A stretch of 64,000 nucleotides of DNA. It comes from an uncultured Spirochaetales bacterium (lineage in GTDB: Bacteria > Spirochaetota > Spirochaetia > Sphaerochaetales > Sphaerochaetaceae). The position numbers were made by a program, and so were the translations under genes. Below are positions 35,058 to 44,466 of the stretch, in pieces. Location: assembly GCA_949282255.1 (NCBI GenBank), contig CASDPA010000001.1:1-64000 (forward strand). The letters run 5' to 3'. The notes below the pieces were generated by a model, which made no database searches, was not told the DNA's origin, and worked only from the letters and a program-made list of their open reading frames with translations. Within the stretch, counting starts at the first letter, position 1, and each line of letters starts with the position of its first letter.

Positions 35058-36515
35058 ATGAAGAGAATATTGTATGTTGCCAGTGAATGCGTTCCATTTG
35101 TCAAGACGGGTGGACTTGCAGACGTATGCGGAAGCCTGCCAAAGGCTTTCGATAAAAATGAGTACGACATTCGTGTGATCATTCCGAACTACCATGCGAT
35201 AAAGGAGGAATGGCGCAATAAGATGGAAACCGTCTATTATTTCCAGATGGACAACAGGATCTATGTGGGAATAAAGACACTCGAGTTAGATGGGATAAGA
35301 TATTATTTCGTCGATAACGAACAATATTTCGGCGGCCTGGTCCCCTACTACGACATGTTCCAGGATTTGGAGCGGTTCGCATATTTTTCCAAAGCGGTTC
35401 TCTCTGCCCTACCTCTTATCGGCTTCCGCCCGGATATAATCCATTGTCATGACTGGCAGAGCGCACTGGTTCCTGTTTATCTAAACACGGTATTCCAGGG
35501 CGACAGATTCTTCCAAGGGATAAGAACAGTGTTCACAATCCATAATATCCGATTCCAGGGCACATGGGATGTCGGGCATATCCAATGGGTGTCCGGACTT
35601 CCATGGGAATGCTTCGAACCAGGTCTTCTCGTTTCGCCATACCAAGATAGAAGCGTACCCAAAAACAGCTGGAACTGCTCGATGATGAGAGGTGCTCTGG
35701 TATATTCAGATTATATAACAACCGTCAGCAACAGCTATGCAAATGAGATACAGACGCCGAACTTCGGAGATGGCTTGGACGACATCCTCCGTTGGCGCCA
35801 TGAAAGGCTTTGGGGAATAATCAACGGTCTGGACTACACCCAGTGGGATCCTCATACCGATAAGAAGATTTATAAGACATACACCGAAAAATCCCTTAAA
35901 AACGGGAAAAAGGAAAACAAGACAAGCCTGCAAAAAGAACTCGGATTGCCTATCAATCCGGATATCCTGACCCTTGGAATCATATCAAGGCTTACCGACC
36001 AAAAGGGACTGGATCTTGTGAACATCATAATGGACGAGCTATGCTCAAGGGATATAAATCTGATCGTACTTGGAACAGGCGATCCGAATTACGAAAACAT
36101 GTTCCGCTTCTATCAAAGCAAATATCCTCAGAAGGTTGCAGCAAGAATCATGTATTCGGATGATCTGTCACACAAAATATATGCAGGTGTTGATGCCTTC
36201 CTCGTTCCATCGGCTTTTGAGCCCTGCGGTCTGACACAGCTGATTGCCCTGAAGTATGGAACAATTCCAATCGTACATGCCGTCGGAGGCTTGAAAGATA
36301 CCGTCGAGCCATACAACGAATACGAGGAGACAGGAACAGGATTTGCATTCGACGAATATTCCGCATGGGCGCTGATGGACAGGATCAACCATGCATCCTG
36401 GCTTTATTACAACAGACCGGAATCCTGGGCGAAGATGCAGAAAAGGGGAATGGAAAAAGATTTCTCCTGGAACAATTCAAAACGGATTTACGAGGATTTA
36501 TATTCCAGGATGTGA
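35058..36515 (+). CDS. glgA: Glycogen synthase (ADP-glucose type)
   Basis: A 485-residue GT5 glycosyltransferase that lengthens glycogen from ADP-glucose. The N-terminal KTGGLADVCGSLPKAF binds ADP-glucose; HCHDWQSALVP, IHNIRFQGTWD, GIINGLDYTQWDP and the C-terminal VPSAFEPCGLTQLIALKYGT with the catalytic Glu are all present. GGGGGG lies about eleven bases before the ATG. It is alone here, with no glgC or glgB nearby, and is closed by a terminator. Confidence 0.95.
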   Translation: MKRILYVASECVPFVKTGGLADVCGSLPKAFDKNEYDIRVIIPNYHAIKEEWRNKMETVYYFQMDNRIYVGIKTLELDGIRYYFVDNEQYFGGLVPYYDMFQDLERFAYFSKAVLSALPLIGFRPDIIHCHDWQSALVPVYLNTVFQGDRFFQGIRTVFTIHNIRFQGTWDVGHIQWVSGLPWECFEPGLLVSPYQDRSVPKNSWNCSMMRGALVYSDYITTVSNSYANEIQTPNFGDGLDDILRWRHERLWGIINGLDYTQWDPHTDKKIYKTYTEKSLKNGKKENKTSLQKELGLPINPDILTLGIISRLTDQKGLDLVNIIMDELCSRDINLIVLGTGDPNYENMFRFYQSKYPQKVAARIMYSDDLSHKIYAGVDAFLVPSAFEPCGLTQLIALKYGTIPIVHAVGGLKDTVEPYNEYEETGTGFAFDEYSAWALMDRINHASWLYYNRPESWAKMQKRGMEKDFSWNNSKRIYEDLYSRM

Positions 36516-36539
36516 AAAACACTGGATGAAAACTCTCAG

Positions 36540-36580
36540 CCCTCCAAGCTGGCTCAAAACCAATTTGGAGGGTTATCTTT
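36540..36580 (+). terminator. Terminator of glgA, possibly bidirectional
   Basis: CCCTCCAA (36540-36547) pairs with TTGGAGGG (36565-36572), with a T-rich stretch after it. It stands between glgA and the convergent MATE gene and could serve both. Confidence 0.7.
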
Positions 36581-36603
36581 TCATATCTGAAGTCCTACCC
36601 CGA

Positions 36604-37965
36604 TCAGAGCGTCTCCATCCCTTTCAGCTCCGGCATTACGACATGACGCATAGTAAGATATGCAGCAAGGCCTCCGACAACATTGCTTATCGGCTCGGCA
36701 AGCATAACCCCGTTTATACCGAACACATACGGAAGAAGTATCGTCAAGGGAACAACTATCACAACTTTTCTGAACAATGAGAAAAATATTGCATGTTTGG
36801 CCTTCCCTAGAGCTACAAAGGTCTGCTGTCCCGCGGTTTGGAACGACATGAAGAAAAAACCGAAGAAATATATCCTCAATGCACCGGAAGCCGCCTTGAT
36901 CATCAGCGTATCCTGTGTGAAAAGCATTGCCATTCCATGAGAAAAGGCAACAACCACAGCCCATGCGGCCAAAGAATAGACCAAGGTGAAAAGAAGCATC
37001 ACATCACTTGCTTTTCTTACCCGCTTTCCATCTCTGCGACCATAATTATAGCTCAATACAGGGCTGGCTCCGCTTCCAATTCCGCTTATTGGAGTGCTGA
37101 ATATTTCCCTTACCGAATTGAGGATCGTCATGACCCCGACATACAGGTCCCCACCCCAGATATATGCAGCTTTGTTGCAAACCAACTGCACAACCGAATT
37201 GGTTGCTCCCATTGTAAAGCCGCTTAATCCCAGCGATACTATTTTTATGCATCTTGCCTTTTTAAGTTTCATATAACGCAGGCTCAGGCGCAGCTCAACA
37301 TTCTTGCCGGTCAGGAACCACAGGACAAAAACGGCGGAGCAGGTCTGACTGATCACCGTTGCAATCGCAGCCCCTTTCACTCCCATATGAAATGCAAAAA
37401 TCAGGATTGGATCCAAGATTATATTCAAAACCGCACCTATAAGCACCGTGATCATACCGACGGATGCAAAGCCTTGACTGTTGATAAAAGCATTCATTCC
37501 AAGTGTTGTCAAAACAAAAACCGATCCGACAGCGTATATTGAAAGATAGTCCCTTGCATATGGATATGTCAGATCGCTTGCTCCAAAAGCATATAAAAGC
37601 GGCCTGTTGAAAACAAGCGTCAGCAATGTGAGCACTGCACCGGTCAAAAAGCATAACAAGAACGAGTTTCCCATTATGAATCCAGCCTCATCCTCATCCC
37701 CGCGGCCACGGGCCATGGCACAAAGAGGGGCACCTCCGTTCAAACCATAAAGACGGGCAAAGGCACTTATAAGACTGATTATAGGGAAGCATAAGCCAAG
37801 ACCTGTAAGAGCAAGGCTTCCTTCATTCGGAATATGCCCTATATAAATCCTATCGACCATGCTGTAAAGAAGATTGACTATCTCAGCCACAATCAAAGGC
37901 ATGGATACCTTCATTATGCATGAACTCACACTACCCTTTGAAAAATCTGTCTGATGAATCTTCAT
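36604..37965 (-). CDS. MATE family efflux transporter
   Basis: A 453-residue inner-membrane exporter with about 12 helices, coupled to sodium or protons. It starts with the usual pattern IMKVSMPLIVAEIVNLLYSMVDRIYIGHI and has ALTGLGLCFPI, GMITVLIGAVLNIILDPILI and GIGSGASPVLSYNYG. The substrate (drug, cation or metabolite) cannot be inferred. No ribosome binding site is seen; a promoter ends eight bases before the ATG. Confidence 0.9.
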   Translation of the reverse strand: MKIHQTDFSKGSVSSCIMKVSMPLIVAEIVNLLYSMVDRIYIGHIPNEGSLALTGLGLCFPIISLISAFARLYGLNGGAPLCAMARGRGDEDEAGFIMGNSFLLCFLTGAVLTLLTLVFNRPLLYAFGASDLTYPYARDYLSIYAVGSVFVLTTLGMNAFINSQGFASVGMITVLIGAVLNIILDPILIFAFHMGVKGAAIATVISQTCSAVFVLWFLTGKNVELRLSLRYMKLKKARCIKIVSLGLSGFTMGATNSVVQLVCNKAAYIWGGDLYVGVMTILNSVREIFSTPISGIGSGASPVLSYNYGRRDGKRVRKASDVMLLFTLVYSLAAWAVVVAFSHGMAMLFTQDTLMIKAASGALRIYFFGFFFMSFQTAGQQTFVALGKAKHAIFFSLFRKVVIVVPLTILLPYVFGINGVMLAEPISNVVGGLAAYLTMRHVVMPELKGMETL

Positions 37966-37973
37966 ATTCCGCT

Positions 37974-38002
37974 ATTATGTAATCCGATGGGATTTTTTTC
38001 AA
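37974..38002 (-). promoter_or_regulatory. Promoter of the MATE gene, nearly leaderless
   Basis: On the reverse strand TTGAAA (37997-38002), 17 bases, CATAAT (37974-37979), then eight bases to the ATG. It overlaps back-to-back with the region before the divergent oxidoreductase promoter. Confidence 0.65.
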
Positions 38003-38012
38003 CCTTCCTCCA

Positions 38013-38041
38013 TTGTATGAGAAAAACGTTGCCCATATAAT
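38013..38041 (+). promoter_or_regulatory. Leaderless promoter of the Gfo/Idh/MocA gene
   Basis: TTGTAT (38013-38018), 17 bases and a perfect TATAAT (38036-38041). The ATG begins six bases later, so the first transcribed base should be at or beside the A of the start codon. No Shine-Dalgarno sequence. Confidence 0.75.
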
Positions 38042-38047
38042 CATGGT

Positions 38048-39394
38048 ATGAGAAAGATTTCATTTGCCATAATCGGACTAGGTTCCAGGGGCTTGGACAG
38101 CTATGCCCCATATGCGATCGCGCATCCTGAGGAAATGGAAATAAAAGCGGTTGCCGACCCCAAAAAAGAGAAGCGCGATAAGGCTGCAAAGCTTTTTAAT
38201 CTTGATCCATCAATGGTCTTTCATGATGCAGACGAACTATTAGATAGAGAAAAACTTGCTGATGCGGCTATTATTGCAACTCAGGATCAAGAACACGTCA
38301 AGCAAGCGGTCAAGGCCTTGGAAAAAGGATACGACATACTTTTGGAAAAACCGATCTCCCCTAAAAAAGAAGAAGTTGAACTGCTGGAAAAGAAAGCTGC
38401 TGAAGAAGGACATCTTATCGTAATCTGCCACGTATTGCGGTATACCCCGTTTTATAAAACAATAAAATCCCTTCTTGAAAGTGGTGCAATAGGAAAACTC
38501 ATGAGTCTTGATGCCATCGAGCATGTAGGCTATTGGCATCAAGCACATTCCTTCATAAGGGGAAATTGGAGGAACGAAGGCTCATCCTCCCCCATGCTGA
38601 TGCAGAAATCCTGCCATGATATGGATATCATCAGATACTTGGTCGGCAGTCCCTGCAAAAAGATTGCAAGCTACGGGGGGCTGTCGTATTTCAAAGCAGA
38701 AAACGCCCCCTATGGGGCAAGCAAGCGCTGCATGGATGGATGCAAGGCAAAAGACAAATGTCCGTTTGATGCAGAAAAGATCTACATCACAAACAAAAGA
38801 ACAGGAATAAGACATAACCCAGGAGACAACTGGCCCTGCAACATACTCGCAGACAGCCCAAATGAGGAAAAACTGTATGACGCAATCTGCAAAGGCCCCT
38901 ATGGAAGATGTGTTTTCCATTCAGATAACGATGTGGTGGACCATCAGGTCGTATTGATGGAATTCGATTCCAATGTGACAGCGACATTTACAATGACAGG
39001 GTTCACCGCAGATAACCACCGCACAATCAAGCTGTTCGGCACAAAAGGGGAAATCGAAGGCGATATGGAGAAAAACCAATTGGTGCTGCGCAGGTTCGGA
39101 GAAGAAGAAAAAAGCATACCATTGGAAGAAGCCTGCAGCGGACATGGCGGCGGGGATGAGGAAATAGTCAAATCATTCATAATGGAGATGAACGGAATCC
39201 ATAGCGCTTCAAGCACGCTGGAAGCATCTATCGACAGCCATATGATGGTTTTTGCAGCCGAGAAATCGAGGAAGACCGGGCAAGTGGAAACACTAAGCAA
39301 GGACGATGGGATAAAATCACAAGCCTATGATCCTGAAGACGGAATAGTATTCGAATGGGCGGGACGTGCAGAGGGGATAAGCGACGAACAGTAA
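38048..39394 (+). CDS. Gfo/Idh/MocA family oxidoreductase
   Basis: A 448-residue NAD(P)-dependent oxidoreductase. The N-terminal Rossmann domain has FAIIGLGSRGLDSY, AIIATQDQEH and the catalytic-lysine motif LLEKPIS; the C-terminal alpha/beta domain has SCHDMDIIRYLVG with the conserved Asp and His. A short Cys-rich stretch (CMDGCKAKDKC, about residue 225) is inserted in the C-terminal half and could bind a metal. Members act on sugars, inositols or their derivatives. It ends six bases from the convergent MFS gene. Confidence 0.88.
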   Translation: MRKISFAIIGLGSRGLDSYAPYAIAHPEEMEIKAVADPKKEKRDKAAKLFNLDPSMVFHDADELLDREKLADAAIIATQDQEHVKQAVKALEKGYDILLEKPISPKKEEVELLEKKAAEEGHLIVICHVLRYTPFYKTIKSLLESGAIGKLMSLDAIEHVGYWHQAHSFIRGNWRNEGSSSPMLMQKSCHDMDIIRYLVGSPCKKIASYGGLSYFKAENAPYGASKRCMDGCKAKDKCPFDAEKIYITNKRTGIRHNPGDNWPCNILADSPNEEKLYDAICKGPYGRCVFHSDNDVVDHQVVLMEFDSNVTATFTMTGFTADNHRTIKLFGTKGEIEGDMEKNQLVLRRFGEEEKSIPLEEACSGHGGGDEEIVKSFIMEMNGIHSASSTLEASIDSHMMVFAAEKSRKTGQVETLSKDDGIKSQAYDPEDGIVFEWAGRAEGISDEQ

Positions 39395-39399
39395 GAGTA

Positions 39400-40539
39400 T
39401 CACTCACGCAATCCTGCAGGAATAAGAAAAAACAAGGCCAAAACCATACAGAAAGGAAGAAAATACATAGATATCCTGTAGCCCAGGAAGGAAATCGTGT
39501 ATCCGAAGACGAAATTGAACACAACATCGAAAGTGCTTGCGGCGGCGATCACCATGGTCGTTGCCCTTGCGCCCATGAAGGATGGGACGAATCTTCTCAC
39601 AGACGCTGTAACCGTAGGATAAACTATGGCACAGGCCAGTCCGGAAAAAAAGAGCAAAGAGGATATGGCAAAAACATATACCGCAATATAAAAGATTGAA
39701 CAGAAAAAAAGCGAGAGAAGCAGCATTCTTCTCTCCCCGATCCTTGTCATGGCAAGACCGAATACCAGACGGCCCAGCATGATGCCTATCGAGAAAGAGG
39801 CTAAAGCATTCCCTACGCGAGAGGGGCTCAAAGCAAGATACTGCGTCCCATAAATCAAGAAATAGTTTGTCACTCCATGTTCGGCTATCAAATAAAAAGC
39901 AAGAGCAAGAGTGATGAAAACCAATTTCTTCATACATGGCTTTTTTCCATCATTTTCTCCAAAATCCCCTGCAGGATACACGCTTTTTCTTTCAATATCC
40001 CTACACTGCCCGATCAAGACCATCACAGGTATGAGCAGCAAGGCTATTGAGATCAATGTCATATTCCAAGCCCTCCAGGAGGAAGAATATTGGGAAAGGA
40101 TAAACTGAGAGCCGGAGGTACCGATACCTTGCAGGAAAAAAAGCATGTTCAGATATGTTATCGGCTTATCATTGGAAAAATTATCGCTTGTCAGATTGAT
40201 CGTGGTGTTAAGAAGCGTGGACACGCCAAGAGAGATAAAAAACCCAATAACAAGCAGAGGAAACTTATATCCGAAAATAAGTGATATCTCAGAAAAAGCC
40301 ATTATGGAAATAAAGAGTATGAAAGACCGCCTGATCCCAATCTTATCAAGAATGATTCCTCCAGAAAGGAGGCAGATGAGATTGCCAAGGTAGCTTGCGG
40401 ATACTATAAGCCCTACCTGACCTGTTGAAAATCCGAAAGTAGAAAGAAACAGAGGGGTGAAGATCCCTCTTAATGCATCGCTGACGCCTAGAAGTAGCAT
40501 CAAAAACGAGCAGGAAATGAATAACAGCCTGTTTTTCAT
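39400..40539 (-). CDS. MFS transporter
   Basis: A 379-residue carrier with about 12 helices. The loop between helices two and three reads GGIILDKIGIRRSF, the standard MFS signature, and a second copy LAMTRIGERRMLL occurs after helix eight. It is somewhat short for the family. Substrate unknown; the convergent oxidoreductase hints at a sugar but is not cotranscribed. No ribosome binding site or clear promoter was seen before the ATG. Confidence 0.85.
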   Translation of the reverse strand: MKNRLLFISCSFLMLLLGVSDALRGIFTPLFLSTFGFSTGQVGLIVSASYLGNLICLLSGGIILDKIGIRRSFILFISIMAFSEISLIFGYKFPLLVIGFFISLGVSTLLNTTINLTSDNFSNDKPITYLNMLFFLQGIGTSGSQFILSQYSSSWRAWNMTLISIALLLIPVMVLIGQCRDIERKSVYPAGDFGENDGKKPCMKKLVFITLALAFYLIAEHGVTNYFLIYGTQYLALSPSRVGNALASFSIGIMLGRLVFGLAMTRIGERRMLLLSLFFCSIFYIAVYVFAISSLLFFSGLACAIVYPTVTASVRRFVPSFMGARATTMVIAAASTFDVVFNFVFGYTISFLGYRISMYFLPFCMVLALFFLIPAGLRE

Positions 40540-40668
40540 ACTATTTGCATTTTTACCATTACTTTCTTTTTAAATGTTAGCATAAATTGCTTTCTTTGTT
40601 TGATTTTCCACCCGTAAATTGCTAAATCCGAACCAATAAATAAAATACCATTAGTCTTTCTTTGAGGT

Positions 40669-40674
40669 TATAAT
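40669..40674 (+). promoter_or_regulatory. -10 box of the two-component operon, nearly leaderless
   Basis: TATAAT (40669-40674) ends eight bases before the histidine kinase ATG. The -35 region is poor. GAGG lies 15 bases before the ATG, too far for a normal ribosome binding site. Confidence 0.5.
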
Positions 40675-40682
40675 GATTATCC

Positions 40683-42389
40683 ATGAAAAGATTGAGCTCT
40701 TCGCTGTTTGCACGTCTGCTGTTCTATTTTCTTATAGTCATGATAGTGCCTTTTTTTCTTTTCATGGTCTATTATCTGTCATCAAGCGGAACAAATCTGA
40801 AAAATGCACTCCAGGTCCAAGCTGAAAACAGCCTTCAGAAAGACGCAAACCAGATCGGGATGGTTTTAGAGGAGTACAGGCATAAATGCTACCAGATATC
40901 CATAGATCCGACAGTAATCTCCACAGTCGAAAAAGATGCAGGAATTGCGGATACCGAGGAGATAAAAAACATATACAATGTACTTTTTTCCACAATGCGT
41001 TCCGATACATACAGGGCGAGCGCCAACATAGTATCATTATCCGGCAAGGTCAGGATCAGCACACATAATTTTCCTGAAATATATGACTTGAGAACCCATA
41101 GCAACCAATGGGACAGCACAAATATCATATCGATAGCCAACCAGAAGGCAAAGGGTGAGAGGGCTTCAATTATATCGATAGAAGACCACAGGACGGAAGA
41201 AGGAAAACAGATATTCGCATCGATTTTAAGAAGGATATTCTCCGCTGACGGAGAACCTGTGGGTTACGTGATAGTCGACATATACAATTCCGCACTGGGG
41301 CTGCTCAATACCGACAACCTCTTTTCAGAGCTCGTCATAGCTGACAAGGAAACCTATTCCGCATATTCCCTGATACACCAGAACCTTTTCGGATCCTTTG
41401 CAAGCATACCTGAGCTCAGCAATGAGAACTCCACCAGATTTTATACGGACATTGAGGGAACGGATTTTTCATTAATTGCCATAAGCGCCAAAAATGCATA
41501 CACGGAAAATCTGGAGCAATGGACAACCATCCTTATAATCTCGTTGATCGTAGGACTTATGATATCCGTATTTCTTTCACTGGTGTTCTCCCACTCGATA
41601 AGCCGACGTCTCAAAAGCCTTTCATCCTCAATGAAAAAAATCGAGGAAGGAAATCTGGACGCACATCTGGAGACAACCGGCATATCCGATTTCGATACGC
41701 TCTCCAAATCGTTCAACGTAATGGTCAGCCAGATCAAGGAGCTTCTTGAAATAACAAGGGAAGAGGAAGCAAAGCTGTCGGAAGCCGAACGAAAAGCTTT
41801 GGAAAGCCAGATGAACCCCCACTTCCTATTCAATACGCTGAACACCATAAAGGCATTGGCAAAGCTTAATGGCGAAAAGGACATTTATACGATAAGCGTA
41901 AAGCTCGGAAAACTTCTCAGATCCTCGATAGACACCCATGAAAGCACATGCACGCTTTTTGAGACCATAGATCTGGTGGAAAGCTATCTCATGATCCAAA
42001 AAATCCGTTTTGGAGACAAGCTGAATTACGAAATAATGTGCCCGGAAGAATTGAAATCGATCATTACCCCGCGGCTCATGCTGCAGCCGCTTGTCGAAAA
42101 CAGTGTCATTCACGGCCTGGAGCCCAAGAGCGGGGACTGGCATCTGAGAATTGAGATAAAAAGGGATGAAAACTATGTTTTCTTCAGCGTCTGGGATGAC
42201 GGCATAGGTTTTGAGGATGAAAACATAGATCTTGAGAAAATGTTCCACCAAGGCCATGTAGGGATATACAATGTATACAGGAGACTGTTTTTGAAATATG
42301 GTGAGGATCTTCTATTCAAAATCTCTTCCAAACTGAATGAATACACAGAAATCATAATAGGCATTCCCTACCAGGAGGAAAAGATATGA
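40683..42389 (+). CDS. Sensor histidine kinase, YesM/LytS type
   Basis: A 568-residue membrane sensor. Helix one lies at about 12-33, followed by an extracytoplasmic sensing domain of about 240 residues, helix two at about 280-303 (WTTILIISLIVGLMISVFLSLVF), a HAMP domain, the His_kinase box NPHFLFNTLNTIKAL with the phosphorylated His, and an ATPase domain with NSVIHGLEP and WDDGIGFED. YesM-type kinases usually watch sugars or oligosaccharides and control nearby ABC importers. Overlaps the regulator gene by four bases. Confidence 0.93.
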   Translation: MKRLSSSLFARLLFYFLIVMIVPFFLFMVYYLSSSGTNLKNALQVQAENSLQKDANQIGMVLEEYRHKCYQISIDPTVISTVEKDAGIADTEEIKNIYNVLFSTMRSDTYRASANIVSLSGKVRISTHNFPEIYDLRTHSNQWDSTNIISIANQKAKGERASIISIEDHRTEEGKQIFASILRRIFSADGEPVGYVIVDIYNSALGLLNTDNLFSELVIADKETYSAYSLIHQNLFGSFASIPELSNENSTRFYTDIEGTDFSLIAISAKNAYTENLEQWTTILIISLIVGLMISVFLSLVFSHSISRRLKSLSSSMKKIEEGNLDAHLETTGISDFDTLSKSFNVMVSQIKELLEITREEEAKLSEAERKALESQMNPHFLFNTLNTIKALAKLNGEKDIYTISVKLGKLLRSSIDTHESTCTLFETIDLVESYLMIQKIRFGDKLNYEIMCPEELKSIITPRLMLQPLVENSVIHGLEPKSGDWHLRIEIKRDENYVFFSVWDDGIGFEDENIDLEKMFHQGHVGIYNVYRRLFLKYGEDLLFKISSKLNEYTEIIIGIPYQEEKI

Positions 42390-43144
42390 GCATTACGCCG
42401 CTTACTGCGGTAATCGTCGAGGATGAACAGATATTTTTAAAGGAGCTTGTGCTGTCAATCAACTGGAACAAGCTCGGCATCAATCTCATAGGGACTGCGG
42501 ATGACGGAATCAAGGGAGAGGCTCTTATAAAGGAAACAGAGCCGGATATCGTAATAACGGACATACGTCTTCCAGGAAAAAACGGTCTTGAGATGCTCTC
42601 CTCCTGCCCGGTCAACAATGCGATCATATTATCAGGGCATACCGATTTCGAGTATACAAAAAGAGCAATTCGTCTCGGCGTGTTCGACTATCTTAAAAAG
42701 CCCATCGATGACGACGAGCTGGAAGAAACACTGGCACACCTCGCAGAACGGGTACGGGAAGAGAATAATGAACTGGAAATACACAAAAATGCAGACGGTA
42801 TGGAAATAGAGCTTCCGACAACAGTACAGAACCATACGGTCCAAATGGCGATAAACAACATGAAGGAAAACTGTACAAAACAGATAGGGCTTGCCGATGT
42901 GGCTGAAGCAGTAAGGCTTTCCGAAAGCCATCTGTCCACTCTGTTCAAAGAAGTTACCGGAATGAATTTCCTGCAATACATGAACGCACTAAGAATGAAC
43001 CGTGCAGTATACCTGCTCAAGCATTCGAACATGAATATAAGCGAGATAGCCGCAAACAGCGGTTTCCCAACCCCCGGGTATTTCACAAAGCTGTTCAAAC
43101 GCTATTTCAACACCACCCCTACACAATTTCGGGATGGGGGCTAA
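42386..43144 (+). CDS. Response regulator with AraC-type DNA-binding domain (YesN type)
   Basis: A 252-residue regulator. The receiver domain occupies about 1-125 with acidic pocket VEDEQ, phosphorylated Asp in DIVITDIRLPG and the Lys in DYLKKPID. After a short linker the AraC HTH pair covers about 150-250 (IGLADVAEAVRLSESHLSTLFKEVTG and ISEIAANSGFPTPGYFTKLFKRYF). Most YesN proteins are over 350 residues; this one lacks the middle domain. Its stop codon overlaps that of the convergent binding-protein gene. The likely target is the sugar ABC operon at 43-47.6 kb. Confidence 0.93.
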   Translation: MSITPLTAVIVEDEQIFLKELVLSINWNKLGINLIGTADDGIKGEALIKETEPDIVITDIRLPGKNGLEMLSSCPVNNAIILSGHTDFEYTKRAIRLGVFDYLKKPIDDDELEETLAHLAERVREENNELEIHKNADGMEIELPTTVQNHTVQMAINNMKENCTKQIGLADVAEAVRLSESHLSTLFKEVTGMNFLQYMNALRMNRAVYLLKHSNMNISEIAANSGFPTPGYFTKLFKRYFNTTPTQFRDGG

Positions 43145-44463
43145 TTCTCATAAAAAAGCTCCTGTACAGACGATCTGAGAGATATCACCGCCTTTTCGGG
43201 TGATTCGCCTGAAAGCATCACGGATTCCACAGCCTCCCCTATCAGGTCCTGTATCTGTGCGGCATGTCTGCCGGAATATACAGGATGGCTGTATGACATC
43301 TGTTCAAGAAACACGTTGCTGTAAGGTATGTTACTGAAAAGAGGACTGTCGATGAGATCCTTACGCGGTACTATCAGGTTTATCTCCCTCAGATAATCCT
43401 CACCGTGAGAGGCAAAATATCCAATCAGCTTCCAGCATGCGGTCTTCACACTGTCGGAAGAAGAGGAATTGACCAGAAAGAAATGCGGGTACGGTGCGGC
43501 TCCAATCTTCTCTACAGAAGAAGAGAATGTCGGAAACGGCACAACCATCCACTCGTCGCTATCATAGAAAGACGGGTTGTCCGTTTCCATACGGCTCTCC
43601 TGATAAAGCCCGGAAAGGCACATCGCAATCTTTTCATGATTGAAAATCGTCCTGGCATTTATATAGGTCGGAGAACCGAGATTGAGATCCAACGGTCCCC
43701 AGGATGCCATGAACGACAAGGCTTTTTCCCAGGCCTCATCATTGTAAATATAGCTCTTTCCATCCGGACTTATCACAGATCCTCCAAGTTGCTCTACCAT
43801 CGGAACAAAAAACACGAGATAATAGGGATAGCGGAAATCAAAGCCCCTGCGTTCAAGCACCGCACCATCACGCTTTACAAGTTTTTGACAGACTGCAACC
43901 ATCTCCTCCCATGTCTTCGGATAATCATTATCCGGATCGAGTCCTGCCTGCTCAAAGAGGTTCCTGTTTATATATAAACACCAGTTTGTCAGCTCCAAAG
44001 GTATTCCATAGATCCTGCCATCCATCGTGACAGCAGAAAAAACACCGTCCAAATAGGCATCCAACAGACCTTCCTTATTACCAAAACCTGCCGCCTGATA
44101 ATCAACAGGCTCCAATCTTCCTGAATAAAGAAGTTCCGCAATACCTTCTGCGGGGAAATTGAAGAAATCCGGGGCTTGGGATGCATCGAATGCGGTATTC
44201 ACCACATTGAGCATCTCTACCGCCGTATATTCGCTTCTATGCACCACTATGCCGGGATTATCATGCATGAACTCATCAATAAGACGTTCCTCCAGATTAC
44301 TGCGCTGGGCATCCACGTGAGTCCAATATTCAATCACAATCGGCTCTGCAGAACCTGCTCCGCCATCCTCAGGCCTGAACATGATGCGTACACAGGCGGC
44401 GGCAAACGCAAGCAGTGCAACAAGAGCCAAGGTTATAAGAAAATTCCGTACACCTCTTATCAT
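43141..44463 (-). CDS. Second sugar-binding lipoprotein of the ABC operon
   Basis: A 440-residue family 1 extracellular solute-binding protein. The N-terminal helix ends in the lipobox-like LLAFAAAC, so it is probably lipid-anchored. It is a clear paralogue of the protein at 46360-47649: both share IPLELTNW, DPxxDYPKTWEEMV, RRGFDFRYPYYL, VPMVEQLGG and NLGSPTYxNAR. It is the last gene of the operon, four bases after the MalG-like permease. It may be a low-dose anchored binding protein or present ligand to the YesM-type sensor; this is inference. Confidence 0.88.
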   Translation of the reverse strand: MIRGVRNFLITLALVALLAFAAACVRIMFRPEDGGAGSAEPIVIEYWTHVDAQRSNLEERLIDEFMHDNPGIVVHRSEYTAVEMLNVVNTAFDASQAPDFFNFPAEGIAELLYSGRLEPVDYQAAGFGNKEGLLDAYLDGVFSAVTMDGRIYGIPLELTNWCLYINRNLFEQAGLDPDNDYPKTWEEMVAVCQKLVKRDGAVLERRGFDFRYPYYLVFFVPMVEQLGGSVISPDGKSYIYNDEAWEKALSFMASWGPLDLNLGSPTYINARTIFNHEKIAMCLSGLYQESRMETDNPSFYDSDEWMVVPFPTFSSSVEKIGAAPYPHFFLVNSSSSDSVKTACWKLIGYFASHGEDYLREINLIVPRKDLIDSPLFSNIPYSNVFLEQMSYSHPVYSGRHAAQIQDLIGEAVESVMLSGESPEKAVISLRSSVQELFYEN

Positions 44464-44466
44464 CCA

